NCBI GenBank assembly: GCA_019236485.1
Contig: JAFAIY010000473.1
Span: forward strand, 1-8,312
Direction: 5' to 3'
Source: Comamonas sp.
GTDB taxonomy: Bacteria > Pseudomonadota > Gammaproteobacteria > Burkholderiales > Burkholderiaceae_C
Length of the DNA: 8,312 nt
The notes under the pieces were generated by a model. That model had not been told where the DNA came from. It ran no database searches and worked only from the letters and a program-made list of their open reading frames with translations. This document shows, one piece after another, positions 1 to 6,085 of the stretch; within the stretch, counting starts at the first letter, position 1, and the number at the start of each line of letters is the position of its first letter. Position numbers and translations under genes: made by a program.

Positions 1-1
1 G

Positions 2-1030
2 GACCTGTTCCCCGACGCGGTCTATGTGTTCACGCCCAAGAGCGAGATCATGGCCATGCCGCGCGGCGCCACCGTGGTCGACTTCGCCTATGCGATCCAC
101 AGCAAGATCGGCCACCGCACCACGGCGGCCAAGATCAATGACGAGGATGTGCCGCTGCGCACCGAACTCAAGAGCGGCGATGTGGTGCAGATCATCACCT
201 CCGAGACCGCCACGCCCAACCCCGCCTGGCTGGGCTTTGTGAAGACCGGCCGCGCGCGCTCCAAGATTCGCTCCTTCCTCAAGAACGCCGCCCAGACCGA
301 GGCCGGCCAGCTCGGCGAGACCCTGCTGACCCAGGCGCTGCGCGCCGAAGGCATCGATGCCATACCGCCCCAGAGCGAGGCCAACAAGCCCGTATGGGAT
401 GAGATTCTGCGCATCACCGGCAACCGCGCGCCGGCCGACCTCATGGTCGATATCGGCATGGGCCGGCGCATTGCCTCCCTGGTCGCGGCGCGCATGACGA
501 CCTCCATGACCAAGCAGGGTGTGCGCCCCGATGCGCTGCTGATCACCCAGGAGCGCTTCAACACCAGCAACCGCCCGTTCCAGGGCGCCGTCACGCTCAA
601 CGGCGACGAAAGCAGCTCGGTCTATTACTCGCACTGCTGCCGCCCCGTGCCCGGCGACCCCATACTCGGCTATCTCGGCGGCCAGGGTCTGGTGGTGCAC
701 CATGCGCAGTGCAGCAATGCGATCAAGCTGCGCGAAAAAGACGCCGACCGCTTCATCACCGTGGACTGGGCCGACGACATCACGCGCCTGTTCGAGGTCG
801 GCATCGTGGTCACCGTGCACAACAACAAGGGCGTGCTGGCCCGCGTGGCGGCCGAGCTGGCCAATGCCGAGGCCGATATCGTGCGCATAGACATGGCCGA
901 CGAAGTGGCCGTGGGCACTACCGACCTGCGCTTCGTCATCTCCGTGCACAACAATGTGCAACTGGACAATGCGCTGCGCAATCTGCGCCGCCTGCACTCG
1001 GTGATCCGCGCCAGCCGCATCATTGCCTGA
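2..1030 (+). CDS. spoT: SpoT/RelA-family (p)ppGpp synthetase/hydrolase, C-terminal part (5' end cut)
   Basis: This is the regulatory C-terminal half of the bifunctional stringent-response enzyme, which makes and degrades (p)ppGpp in the cytoplasm. The reading frame is open from base 2, so the gene enters from the left; the HD hydrolase and synthetase domains lie outside. In the 342 visible residues, a TGS domain occupies about residues 5-70 (VYVFTPKSEIMAMPRGAT, then DFAYAIHSKIGHR). A helical linker follows. The conserved-cysteine (RIS/zinc-finger-like) block begins near residue 206 (YYSHCCRPVPGD, later HHAQCS), and a C-terminal ACT domain starts near residue 263 (VGIVVTVHNNKGVLARV). The stretch ATPNPAWLGFVKTGRARSKIR resembles SpoT more than RelA. 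The stop is TGA at 1028-1030, with no T-rich terminator after it. The family assignment is secure. SpoT rather than RelA is likely but not proven without the N-terminal half. Confidence 0.93.
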   Translation, partial: DLFPDAVYVFTPKSEIMAMPRGATVVDFAYAIHSKIGHRTTAAKINDEDVPLRTELKSGDVVQIITSETATPNPAWLGFVKTGRARSKIRSFLKNAAQTEAGQLGETLLTQALRAEGIDAIPPQSEANKPVWDEILRITGNRAPADLMVDIGMGRRIASLVAARMTTSMTKQGVRPDALLITQERFNTSNRPFQGAVTLNGDESSSVYYSHCCRPVPGDPILGYLGGQGLVVHHAQCSNAIKLREKDADRFITVDWADDITRLFEVGIVVTVHNNKGVLARVAAELANAEADIVRIDMADEVAVGTTDLRFVISVHNNVQLDNALRNLRRLHSVIRASRIIA

Positions 1031-1069
1031 CCGCCCCGGCGGCGATTTCGCGGCCCAAGCTTTGTTTGC

Positions 1070-1089
1070 ATTCCGCAGCCCTGCGGAAT
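1070..1089. other. Inverted repeat (hairpin) between spoT and the transglycosylase gene
   Basis: ATTCCGCAG at 1070-1078 and CTGCGGAAT at 1081-1089 are perfect 9-bp complements separated by CC. It begins 39 bases after the spoT stop. No T-run follows on either strand, so it is not a typical intrinsic terminator. It could be an mRNA-stabilising or processing hairpin, or a protein site. Role unknown. Confidence 0.5.
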
Positions 1090-1120
1090 TGCCTGGCGAA
1101 GCCGGCACGTCTTTGCAGGC

Positions 1121-1135
1121 AGGCGACAATCGCCT
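1121..1135 (+). promoter_or_regulatory. Small hairpin / possible -10 just before the transglycosylase start
   Basis: AGGCGA (1121-1126) and TCGCCT (1130-1135) pair around a CAA loop, ending one base before the ATG at 1137. The same bases contain GACAAT (1125-1130), which could be a -10 hexamer. No good -35 lies 16-18 bp upstream, and no clear Shine-Dalgarno is seen. Either the hairpin limits ribosome access or the hexamer drives a very short-leader transcript. Both readings are weak. Confidence 0.25.
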
Positions 1136-1136
1136 C

Positions 1137-2435
1137 ATGCCCCATACCGCTTCTACGTCTCTCAACGCCGGACGGCAGCTGCTGGCCGCGGCCGTCGCCG
1201 CGGCCCTGCTCGCCGGCTGCGCCACCCGACCCGAGCCCGCTCCGGCCACGGCGCCAGCCGCCACGTCGCAGGCAGCCGACAGCGAGGCCCAGGCCGAAAG
1301 CCGCATCCAGGCCAGCAACTTCGCGCACTGGAAGCAGGAATTCGCCGTGCGCGCGCGCGCGGCCGGAATCACGGAGCGCACGCTGCGCAGCGCGCTGGCC
1401 AACGCCAAGCTGCAGCCCAGCATCATCAAGCTGGACCGCGCCCAGCCCGAATTCACGCGCACGCCCTGGCAGTATCTGGACAGCGCGGTCTCCGCGCAGC
1501 GGATCAAGACCGGCAAGGCCAAGCTGCAGGAATATGCGGCGCCCATGCAGGCCGCGAGCCAGCGCTATGGCGTGCCGGCCAGCGTGATCACGGCCATCTG
1601 GGGCATGGAGAGCAATTACGGCAGCAACTTCGGCAGCTTCTCGGCCATCGATGCGCTGGCCACCCTGGCTTTTGACGGGCGCCGTGCCGAATGGGCGCAG
1701 AAGGAGCTGATTGCGGCGCTGCGCATCATCGACAACGGCGATATCGACGCCGCCCACATGATTGGTTCCTGGGCCGGCGCCATGGGCCATACGCAATTCC
1801 TGCCCTCGGTGTTTCTGCAATATGCGGTCGATGCCGACGGCGACGGCCGCCGCGACATCTGGGGCTCCATGGCCGATGTCGCGGCCTCCACCGCCAACTA
1901 TCTGGCCAGCTCGGGCTGGAGCGCCGACGAACCCTGGGGCGTGGAGGTACGCCTGCCCGCCGGCTTCGACTATGCGCGCACCGAGCTTGCCACGCGGCAG
2001 GACAGCAGCGCCTGGGCCGCCGAAGGCGTACAGAGCATGGACGGCCAGCCCCTGCCCACCATGGCCGGCGCCAGCGTCATCGCGCCCGCAGGTGCGCGCG
2101 GCCCCTCGTTCATGGTGGGCAGCAACTTCCGCGCCATCCTGCGCTACAACAATTCCACCAACTACGCGCTGGGCGTGGGCCTGCTCTCGCAGCAGCTGAT
2201 GGGCGCAGGCGGCGTACAAGCCTCGTGGCCGCGCGATCTGAGCGCCATGAGCCGCGAGCAGACCAAGGCCCTGCAAGCGGCCCTCAACCAGCGCGGCTTC
2301 GCCGCGGGCAGTGCCGACGGCGTGATGGGCCCGGCCACGCGCGCCGGCCTGCGCCAGTACCAGCAAAGCCAGGGCCTGGTGGCCGACGGCTATCCCACGG
2401 CGGAGCTGCTGCAGCGCCTGCAGGCGGGCAACTGA
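1137..2435 (+). CDS. MltB-type lytic murein transglycosylase, outer-membrane lipoprotein with peptidoglycan-binding domain
   Basis: Predicted to cleave the MurNAc-GlcNAc bond of peptidoglycan, forming 1,6-anhydroMurNAc ends, while anchored to the periplasmic face of the outer membrane. The ATG at 1137 was chosen because it places a lipoprotein signal peptide at the N-terminus: hydrophobic [14 protein letters not shown] with lipobox LAGC and Cys28. The frame is open further upstream but would bury this signal. An Ala/Pro-rich linker follows (about 29-50). The SLT_2/MltB catalytic domain covers about 58-350, with [12 protein letters not shown] carrying the probable catalytic Glu158. Further MltB-like blocks are [29 protein letters not shown] and [12 protein letters not shown]_binding_1 domain (about 371-432, DGVMGPATR) closes the 432-residue protein. 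The catalytic core resembles E. coli Slt35/MltB. The gene starts 106 bp after spoT on the same strand, so cotranscription is possible. Confidence 0.92.
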   Translation: MPHTASTSLNAGRQLLAAAVAAALLAGCATRPEPAPATAPAATSQAADSEAQAESRIQASNFAHWKQEFAVRARAAGITERTLRSALANAKLQPSIIKLDRAQPEFTRTPWQYLDSAVSAQRIKTGKAKLQEYAAPMQAASQRYGVPASVITAIWGMESNYGSNFGSFSAIDALATLAFDGRRAEWAQKELIAALRIIDNGDIDAAHMIGSWAGAMGHTQFLPSVFLQYAVDADGDGRRDIWGSMADVAASTANYLASSGWSADEPWGVEVRLPAGFDYARTELATRQDSSAWAAEGVQSMDGQPLPTMAGASVIAPAGARGPSFMVGSNFRAILRYNNSTNYALGVGLLSQQLMGAGGVQASWPRDLSAMSREQTKALQAALNQRGFAAGSADGVMGPATRAGLRQYQQSQGLVADGYPTAELLQRLQAGN

Positions 2436-2484
2436 TAGCAAAAAGATAGCTTTTAGCGCTTGCCACTTCATGAATTCAGCATGA
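2434..2484. repeat. Repeat-like intergenic stretch after the transglycosylase gene
   Basis: GATAGC occurs twice (2434-2439 and 2445-2450) around an A-run, followed by TTTTAGCGCTTGCC (2451-2464) and the palindrome TGAATTCA (2471-2478). Its AT-rich, repeated make-up contrasts with the GC-rich genes. From memory, similar GATAGC...AGCGCTTG sequences recur between genes in Comamonadaceae genomes; this window holds only one copy, so the family assignment is recollection. It begins inside the TGA stop codon of the gene before it. Function unknown. Confidence 0.4.
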
Positions 2485-2510
2485 ATCCAGTCAAAAACCG
2501 ATGACTGGAT
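2485..2510. other. Perfect 9-bp inverted repeat
   Basis: ATCCAGTCA (2485-2493) and TGACTGGAT (2502-2510) are exact complements around an 8-base loop (AAAACCGA). No T-run follows on either side, so it does not look like an intrinsic terminator by itself. It lies between the repeat-like stretch and the terminator at 2531-2567. It could be part of the same repeated intergenic element, an mRNA 3'-end stabilising hairpin, or a protein-binding site. Confidence 0.55.
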
Positions 2511-2530
2511 GACGTTGCCCGCTCTCAAAT

Positions 2531-2567
2531 AAAAAGCGCGACTCCGATACCGGAGCCGCGCTTTTTT
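2531..2567. terminator. Bidirectional rho-independent terminator between convergent genes
   Basis: AAAAAGCGCG-A-CTCCG (2531-2546) pairs with CGGAG-C-CGCGCTTTTT around an ATAC loop (2547-2550), with one A/C mismatch. The plus strand ends in T6 (2562-2567), and the minus strand ends in T5 after the same stem. It therefore can stop the transglycosylase transcript from the left and the greB transcript from the right. Confidence 0.9.
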
Positions 2568-2592
2568 GTTGGGGCCTGGGTTTGGGCCTGGT

Positions 2593-3159
2593 TCAGCTCT
2601 TGCCGGCGGGCTGGGGGTAGCTGACCTCCAGAATCTCCAGCATGCGCACGCCCGCGGGCGTGGGCAGGGCCACCTCGTCGCCCACGCGTGCCTTGAGCAG
2701 CGCTCGCGACACCGGCGCAATCCAGCTGACCTGGTTCTTGGCGCTGTCGGCCTCGTCTATGCCCAGGATGGTGATGGTGCGCTCCACGCCCTCGTCATCC
2801 ACATAGCTCACGGTCGCGCCGAAAAACACCTGGTCGCTGCCCGCATGCACGGCGGGGTCCACGACCTCAGCGATTTCCATGCGCTTGGTGAGAAAGCGGA
2901 TGCGCCGGTCGATCTCGCGCAGGCGCTTCTTGCCGTAGAGATAGTCGCCGTTTTCCGAGCGGTCGCCATTGCTGGCCGCCCAGTGCACGATCTCCACGAT
3001 CTTGGGACGCTCGTTGTCGATCAGCTCGAGCAGCTCGTCCTTGAGACTCTGGTAGCCCTGGGGCGTGATGTAGTTTTTGCCACCGGCCGGCAACGGCGGC
3101 AGAGCGCCGACCTCATCATCGTCGTCGCCATCGGATTCTTTGGTGAAAGCCTTGCTCAT
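2593..3159 (-). CDS. greB: Transcription elongation factor GreB
   Basis: GreB binds the RNA polymerase secondary channel and stimulates cleavage of backtracked RNA. The 188-residue protein has the N-terminal coiled coil (about 30-103) with the acidic tip NGDRSENGDY, where Asp66 and Glu69 match the catalytic acidic pair of Gre factors. GKKRLREIDRRIRFLTKRME is characteristic of GreB rather than GreA. An FKBP-like C-terminal domain spans about 104-185. The start ATG at 3157-3159 gives MSKAFTKE and has GAAG nine bases upstream; an in-frame ATG at 3163-3165 lies only three bases from that motif and is less likely. Compared with E. coli GreB (about 158 residues) there is an N-terminal extension of roughly 25-30 residues containing an acidic run (DGDDDDE, residues 10-16). 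It converges on the transglycosylase gene and shares its terminator. It lies downstream of tRNA-Arg copy 1, from which it is separated by a terminator. Confidence 0.95.
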   Translation of the reverse strand: MSKAFTKESDGDDDDEVGALPPLPAGGKNYITPQGYQSLKDELLELIDNERPKIVEIVHWAASNGDRSENGDYLYGKKRLREIDRRIRFLTKRMEIAEVVDPAVHAGSDQVFFGATVSYVDDEGVERTITILGIDEADSAKNQVSWIAPVSRALLKARVGDEVALPTPAGVRMLEILEVSYPQPAGKS

Positions 3160-3219
3160 GACCATGATCTTCACACAGATCGGGCGCCGGCAAATGCAGT
3201 GCGGGTTTGGAGGCAGAAA

Positions 3220-3260
3220 ACGAAAAAGCCTCAGAATCTTGCGACTCTGAGGCTTGTCGT
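3220..3260 (-). terminator. Rho-independent terminator of tRNA-Arg copy 1
   Basis: AAGCCTCAGA (3226-3235) pairs with TCTGAGGCTT (3246-3255). Outer ACGA/TCGT pairs (3220-3223 and 3257-3260) extend the stem across a small internal loop. On the minus strand the stem ends in TTTTT. It starts within seven bases of the tRNA CCA end. The stem arms are the same as those of the terminator after the second tRNA-Arg (6051-6080), while the loop bases differ. Confidence 0.85.
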
Positions 3261-3261
3261 T

Positions 3262-3338
3262 TGGTGCGGCTGGCAGGAATCGAACCCACGACCCCTTGGT
3301 TCGTAGCCAAGTACTCTATCCAGCTGAGCTACAGCCGC
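3262..3338 (-). tRNA. tRNA-Arg (anticodon ACG), copy 1
   Basis: Read on the minus strand, the 77-base gene has acceptor GCGGCTG pairing with CAGCCGC, discriminator A and an encoded CCA. The anticodon stem CTTGG/CCAAG encloses loop CTACGAA, giving anticodon ACG (read as ICG) for arginine CGU-type codons. The T-arm GTGGGTTCGATTCCTGC is normal. It is identical over all 77 bases to the gene at 6086-6162. Here it stands alone, with its own putative -10 upstream and its own terminator downstream. Confidence 0.97.
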
Positions 3339-3348
3339 TGAAGCAATT

Positions 3349-3354
3349 AGTATA
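3349..3354 (-). promoter_or_regulatory. Putative -10 of tRNA-Arg copy 1 promoter
   Basis: On the minus strand, TATACT ends ten bases before the mature tRNA 5' end, a fitting place for transcription to begin just upstream. No good -35 hexamer stands at 16-18 bp; the nearest reasonable one is TTCCCA at 20 bp. The flank upstream of this tRNA bears no resemblance to that of copy 2, so the two copies appear to be expressed differently. Confidence 0.4.
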
Positions 3355-3406
3355 ACCGAGTTTTTCCACCCATTTGGGAAAACCCGAACTTTTCTGCTTA
3401 TGGGAT

Positions 3407-3428
3407 AAAAAACAGCGAGCCCCGCCAT
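3407..3428 (-). terminator. Weak candidate terminator after the acyl-CoA dehydrogenase gene
   Basis: On the minus strand, ATGGCG-GGGCT-CGCTGT could form a six-pair stem (two of the pairs G-U) followed by TTTTTT, starting 15 bases past the stop codon. The stem is short. Without it, the dehydrogenase transcript would run on into tRNA-Arg copy 1, which lies downstream in the same direction. Confidence 0.35.
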
Positions 3429-3443
3429 CCTGCCGGTCCAGGC

Positions 3444-5090
3444 TCAAAGCTCGGGCATGGCGCGCTCTATCAGCTCATCCATGGGAGCCGAGACATCGAG
3501 CGTGCCGAAAGCCAGGCCATGGCCGCCATTGAGGCGCGAGTGGCAGAAGGCCGCAGCGACCGCATCCGGCGCCCCCGTGGTGAGCAAGGCCGCCTGCATG
3601 GCCAGGGCCATGCGCTCGACCACATAGCGGCTGTTGTGCTCGAGCGCGGCCGTGTCGTTCAGCGCCTTGACCAGCCACTCGGTCTCGCGGTCCAGCGCCG
3701 CATGCTGGCCGCGCACGCGGTACAGCTCGGCAAACAGGGCATCCCGCACCTCGGGCTCGCGCCGCAAGGCGCGCAGCACATCCAGGCACTGCACATTGCC
3801 GCTGCCTTCCCAGATGGAGTTCAGCGGCGCCTGGCGGTATAGCCGCGGCAGAATGTTCTCCTCCACATAGCCTATGCCGCCCAGGCATTCCTGCGCCTCA
3901 TTGACAAAGACCGGAGCGCGCTTGCAGATCCAGTACTTGCCCACGGCCGTGACCAGCCGCGCCAGCGCGGCCTCGTGCGCATCGTGCGGCGCGCGGTCCA
4001 CGGCCCTGGCGATGCGCATGGCCAGCGTGGTCGCTGCCTCGCTTTCGAGCGCCAGATCCGCCAGCACATTGCGCATCAGCGGCTGGTGGATCAGGGTCTT
4101 GCCGAACACGCTGCGCTGGCGGGTGTGATGCAGGGCCTGGACCAGGGCCTGGCGCATGCCGGCCGCCGAGCCCACGGCGCAATCGAGCCGCGTGAGCGCC
4201 ACCATCTCGAGAATCGTCGCCACGCCGCGCCCCTCGCCCCCCACCAGATGGGCCGTGGCACCCAGGAACTCGACCTCGGACGAGGCATTGCTCCAGTCGC
4301 CCAGCTTGTCCTTGAGCCGCTGGATGCGCACCGCATTCAGGCTGCCGTCGGGCAGCACGCGCGGCAGCAGAAAGCAGCTGAGGCCGCCCTCGGCCTGGGC
4401 CAGCACCAGATGCGCATCGCACATGGGGGCCGAGAAAAAGAACTTGTGGCCCACGATCTCATAGCTGCCGTCGCTCTGGCGCAGGGCCCGCGTGGTGTTG
4501 GCGCGCACATCGGTGCCACCCTGCTTTTCCGTCATGCCCATGCCTACGGTGCAGGCCGTCTTCTGCGCCTGGGGCAGGCTGCGCGGGTCATAGACGCTGC
4601 CCAAAATCCTGGGCAGCCACTCCTGGGACAGCGCCGGGCTGTGGCGCAGCACGGGAATCGCCGCATGGGTCATGGTCAGAGGGCAGCCCGTGCCCGCCTC
4701 GGCCTGGCCGGAAACATAGGACAGGGCCGCACGCACCACATGGGCGCCCTCTCTGTCCTCATGGTTCCAGGAAAAGCTGTGCACCTGCGCCGCCATGCTG
4801 TGGCGCATCAGCTCGTGGTAGGCCGGATGGAATTCCACCTCGTCGATGCGCCGGCCATAGCGGTCATAGCTGTGCAGAACCGGCTTGTGCGCATTGGCCA
4901 GCTCTCCCTGCAGCATCATCTCGGCACCGCAGACCCCGCCATGCCAGTGCAGATGCTCGACGGCCCAGCCGCCGCCTTCGCGCTCCACGCAGTCGCGCAG
5001 TATGCGGTCGCTGGACCAGAGGTTGTAGGCGGGCATGGGCTGGGGCTGGTTCAGCACCTCATGCGTCAGAAAACTGGCTTTGATCGACAT
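3444..5090 (-). CDS. AidB-type acyl-CoA dehydrogenase family protein
   Basis: This is an FAD-dependent acyl-CoA dehydrogenase of the AidB branch. E. coli AidB belongs to the adaptive response to alkylating agents, binds DNA and has weak isovaleryl-CoA dehydrogenase activity. The 548-residue length fits (AidB is about 541), and similarity seems to run end to end: NQPQP near the start, SFSWNHEDREGAHVVRA, the FAD-site block GMGMTEKQGGTDVRANTTRA (183-202), SDGSYEIVGHKFFFS, LSCFLLPRVLPDG, IQRLKDKLGDWSNASSEVEF, ICKRAPVFVNEAQECLGG and LNSIWEGSGNVQCLDVLR. Glu428 in WEGSGN is at the place of the usual catalytic base in many acyl-CoA dehydrogenases. Residues from about 445 form the C-terminal domain that binds DNA in AidB. 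The ATG at 5088-5090 has GGAGG (5100-5104) nine bases upstream; the TTG at 5094-5096 is too close to it. The gene diverges from a PaaX-like regulator. Whether it serves alkylation defence or acyl-CoA metabolism cannot be told from sequence. Confidence 0.92.
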   Translation of the reverse strand: MSIKASFLTHEVLNQPQPMPAYNLWSSDRILRDCVEREGGGWAVEHLHWHGGVCGAEMMLQGELANAHKPVLHSYDRYGRRIDEVEFHPAYHELMRHSMAAQVHSFSWNHEDREGAHVVRAALSYVSGQAEAGTGCPLTMTHAAIPVLRHSPALSQEWLPRILGSVYDPRSLPQAQKTACTVGMGMTEKQGGTDVRANTTRALRQSDGSYEIVGHKFFFSAPMCDAHLVLAQAEGGLSCFLLPRVLPDGSLNAVRIQRLKDKLGDWSNASSEVEFLGATAHLVGGEGRGVATILEMVALTRLDCAVGSAAGMRQALVQALHHTRQRSVFGKTLIHQPLMRNVLADLALESEAATTLAMRIARAVDRAPHDAHEAALARLVTAVGKYWICKRAPVFVNEAQECLGGIGYVEENILPRLYRQAPLNSIWEGSGNVQCLDVLRALRREPEVRDALFAELYRVRGQHAALDRETEWLVKALNDTAALEHNSRYVVERMALAMQAALLTTGAPDAVAAAFCHSRLNGGHGLAFGTLDVSAPMDELIERAMPEL

Positions 5091-5117
5091 CTGCAACGAC
5101 CTCCATGACTCAAGAAA

Positions 5118-5146
5118 ATATTACTTTCCACAAAAATTCAAGTCAA
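5118..5146 (-). promoter_or_regulatory. Sigma-70-like promoter of the acyl-CoA dehydrogenase gene
   Basis: On the minus strand, TTGACT (5141-5146) and TAATAT (5118-5123) are separated by exactly 17 bp, close to the sigma-70 consensus. Transcription would start near 5111, leaving a leader of about 20 bases that contains the GGAGG ribosome site. The -10 lies wholly within one arm of the inverted repeat, so a protein bound there should block RNA polymerase. Confidence 0.7.
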
Positions 5147-5152
5147 CAGAAG

Positions 5153-5158
5153 TAATAT
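5153..5158 (+). promoter_or_regulatory. Putative -10 of the paaX-like gene
   Basis: TAATAT on the plus strand lies in the right arm of the inverted repeat, mirroring the -10 of the divergent gene. The bases 17 bp upstream (ACAAAA) are a poor -35, so the promoter would be weaker or need help. Start near 5165 would leave a leader of about 54 bases. Confidence 0.4.
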
Positions 5159-5218
5159 TTAGCTTCAAACCACGACGCGAAACATCCAAACCGCTCGCCC
5201 AGAACCAGGATTGCCAGC

Positions 5219-6046
5219 ATGCCGCCCCCGCCCCCAGACACCCAGGCCGTGCCCGGCGCGCGCGAGCTGCTGCTCAAGCTCCTGGCCTCGCGCAGAGAGC
5301 AGGCACTGAGCGCCGGCGAGGCCATACGCGCCGGCGCGCTGTTCGATATCGCACCCAACAATGTGCGCGTGGCACTCACCCGCCTGCTTGGCAGCGAACT
5401 GGTGGAAACAGCGGGGCGCGGCGCCTACCGCCTGGGCAGCAAAGGCCTGGCGCTGGGCCACGAAATCTCGGCCTGGCGCCACAGCAGCGAAGGCCTGACC
5501 GTCTGGCGGGGCGACTGGATTGCCGTGCTCGGCGATGTGCATGGGCGCAGCGACCGCAAAGCCCTGCGCTCGCGCGACCGCGCCTTGTCGCTGCTGGGTT
5601 TCAGGGAACTCGATCCCGGCCTGTATATCCGCCCCGACAATTTCGCGGGCTCTGCCACCGGCGTGCGCAAACGCCTGAAGGACCTGGGCCTGGCGCAGGA
5701 TGTCCCGGTCTTTCTGGCCCAGGCTTTTGATGCCGGGCGCGAGGCGCGGGCCAAAACCCTGTGGGACAGACGCTTGCTGGAGCAGGCCTATAAACAAACC
5801 CGGCTTCAGCTCGAGCAATCGCTGGTACGGCTGCCGGCCATGCCGCTGGAGGCTGCGGCCCGCGAAGCCTGGCTGCTGGGCGACCGGGCCATACGCCAGC
5901 TGGTGTTCGATCCGCTGCTGCCCGAGCCGCTGGTGGACTGCAGCAGCCGCCAGGCCTTCATCGAGGCGCTGCGCCGCTACGACGCGGCGGGAGTGCAGCT
6001 GTGGCAGGCCTATCTGCAGACGGCCATGGAAAGCCACGGCACATAG
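5219..6046 (+). CDS. PaaX-family transcriptional regulator
   Basis: PaaX proteins are usually repressors that release DNA on binding an aryl-CoA thioester; E. coli PaaX responds to phenylacetyl-CoA. This 275-residue protein has a Pro-rich N-terminus and a winged helix (about 14-80, with APNNVRVALTRLLGSELVETAGRGAYRLG). A central PaaX domain includes WRGDWIAVLGDVHG, RALSLLGFRELDPGLYIRPDN and the segment up to about 170. The C-terminal PaaX_C region is marked by LVFDPLLPEPLVD (228-240). The ATG at 5219 follows AGGA (5207-5210) by eight bases. There are no paa catabolic genes in the window, so the ligand may be an acyl-CoA linked to the divergent AidB-type dehydrogenase rather than phenylacetyl-CoA. 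Likely autoregulated through the inverted repeat at 5116-5160. The TAG stop lies four bases from the tRNA terminator coming from the other side. Confidence 0.88.
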   Translation: MPPPPPDTQAVPGARELLLKLLASRREQALSAGEAIRAGALFDIAPNNVRVALTRLLGSELVETAGRGAYRLGSKGLALGHEISAWRHSSEGLTVWRGDWIAVLGDVHGRSDRKALRSRDRALSLLGFRELDPGLYIRPDNFAGSATGVRKRLKDLGLAQDVPVFLAQAFDAGREARAKTLWDRRLLEQAYKQTRLQLEQSLVRLPAMPLEAAAREAWLLGDRAIRQLVFDPLLPEPLVDCSSRQAFIEALRRYDAAGVQLWQAYLQTAMESHGT

Positions 6047-6050
6047 ACAA

Positions 6051-6080
6051 AAGCCTCAGAGTATTTCTACTCTGAGGCTT
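6051..6080 (-). terminator. Rho-independent terminator of the tRNA-Ser/tRNA-Arg transcript
   Basis: AAGCCTCAGAGTA (6051-6063) and TACTCTGAGGCTT (6068-6080) form a perfect 13-bp stem with loop TTTC. On the minus strand the stem runs into TTTT, five bases after the CCA of tRNA-Arg copy 2. The plus-strand side has no T-run, so paaX-like transcription coming the other way may be stopped poorly. Stem arms match the terminator of tRNA-Arg copy 1. Confidence 0.88.
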
Positions 6081-6085
6081 GTATC

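Larger units (their letters stand above)
5116..5160. promoter_or_regulatory. Perfect 11-bp inverted repeat, likely operator of the divergent aidB-like/paaX-like pair
   Basis: AAATATTACTT (5116-5126) and AAGTAATATTT (5150-5160) are exact complements separated by 23 bases, with centres 34 bp apart (about three helical turns). Each arm is itself nearly palindromic. The arms are AT-rich in otherwise GC-rich DNA, and each contains TAATAT reading outwards to its own gene. The arrangement suits a dimeric regulator, most simply the neighbouring PaaX-like protein, binding both arms. That binding is inference; the repeat itself is seen directly. Confidence 0.65.

Noticed and set aside
1349..1360. (GC)6 dinucleotide run inside the transglycosylase gene, possible phase-variation tract
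   Set aside because: Short, within an Ala/Arg-rich coding stretch of a GC-rich genome, and the frame is intact; too little to support slippage control.
1020..2720. Long open frame on the minus strand (about 566 codons) opposite the transglycosylase gene
   Set aside because: It is antisense to a well-supported gene, crosses the terminator at 2531-2567, and its product is Ala/Gly/Arg-rich low-complexity protein without recognisable domains, as expected of chance frames in GC-rich DNA.
3362..3382. TTTTCC/GGAAAA inverted repeat upstream of tRNA-Arg copy 1
   Set aside because: Only six weak pairs with a nine-base loop; competing small pairings exist and nothing ties it to a function.
3975..5108. 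Long plus-strand open frame opposite the AidB-type gene
   Set aside because: It mirrors the codon bias of the real gene, shows no family motif and has no ribosome site; treated as an antisense shadow.
5219..6046. Regulator as the classical paaX of phenylacetate degradation
   Set aside because: No paa catabolic genes lie nearby and the divergent gene is an AidB-type dehydrogenase, so no paaX symbol is assigned.
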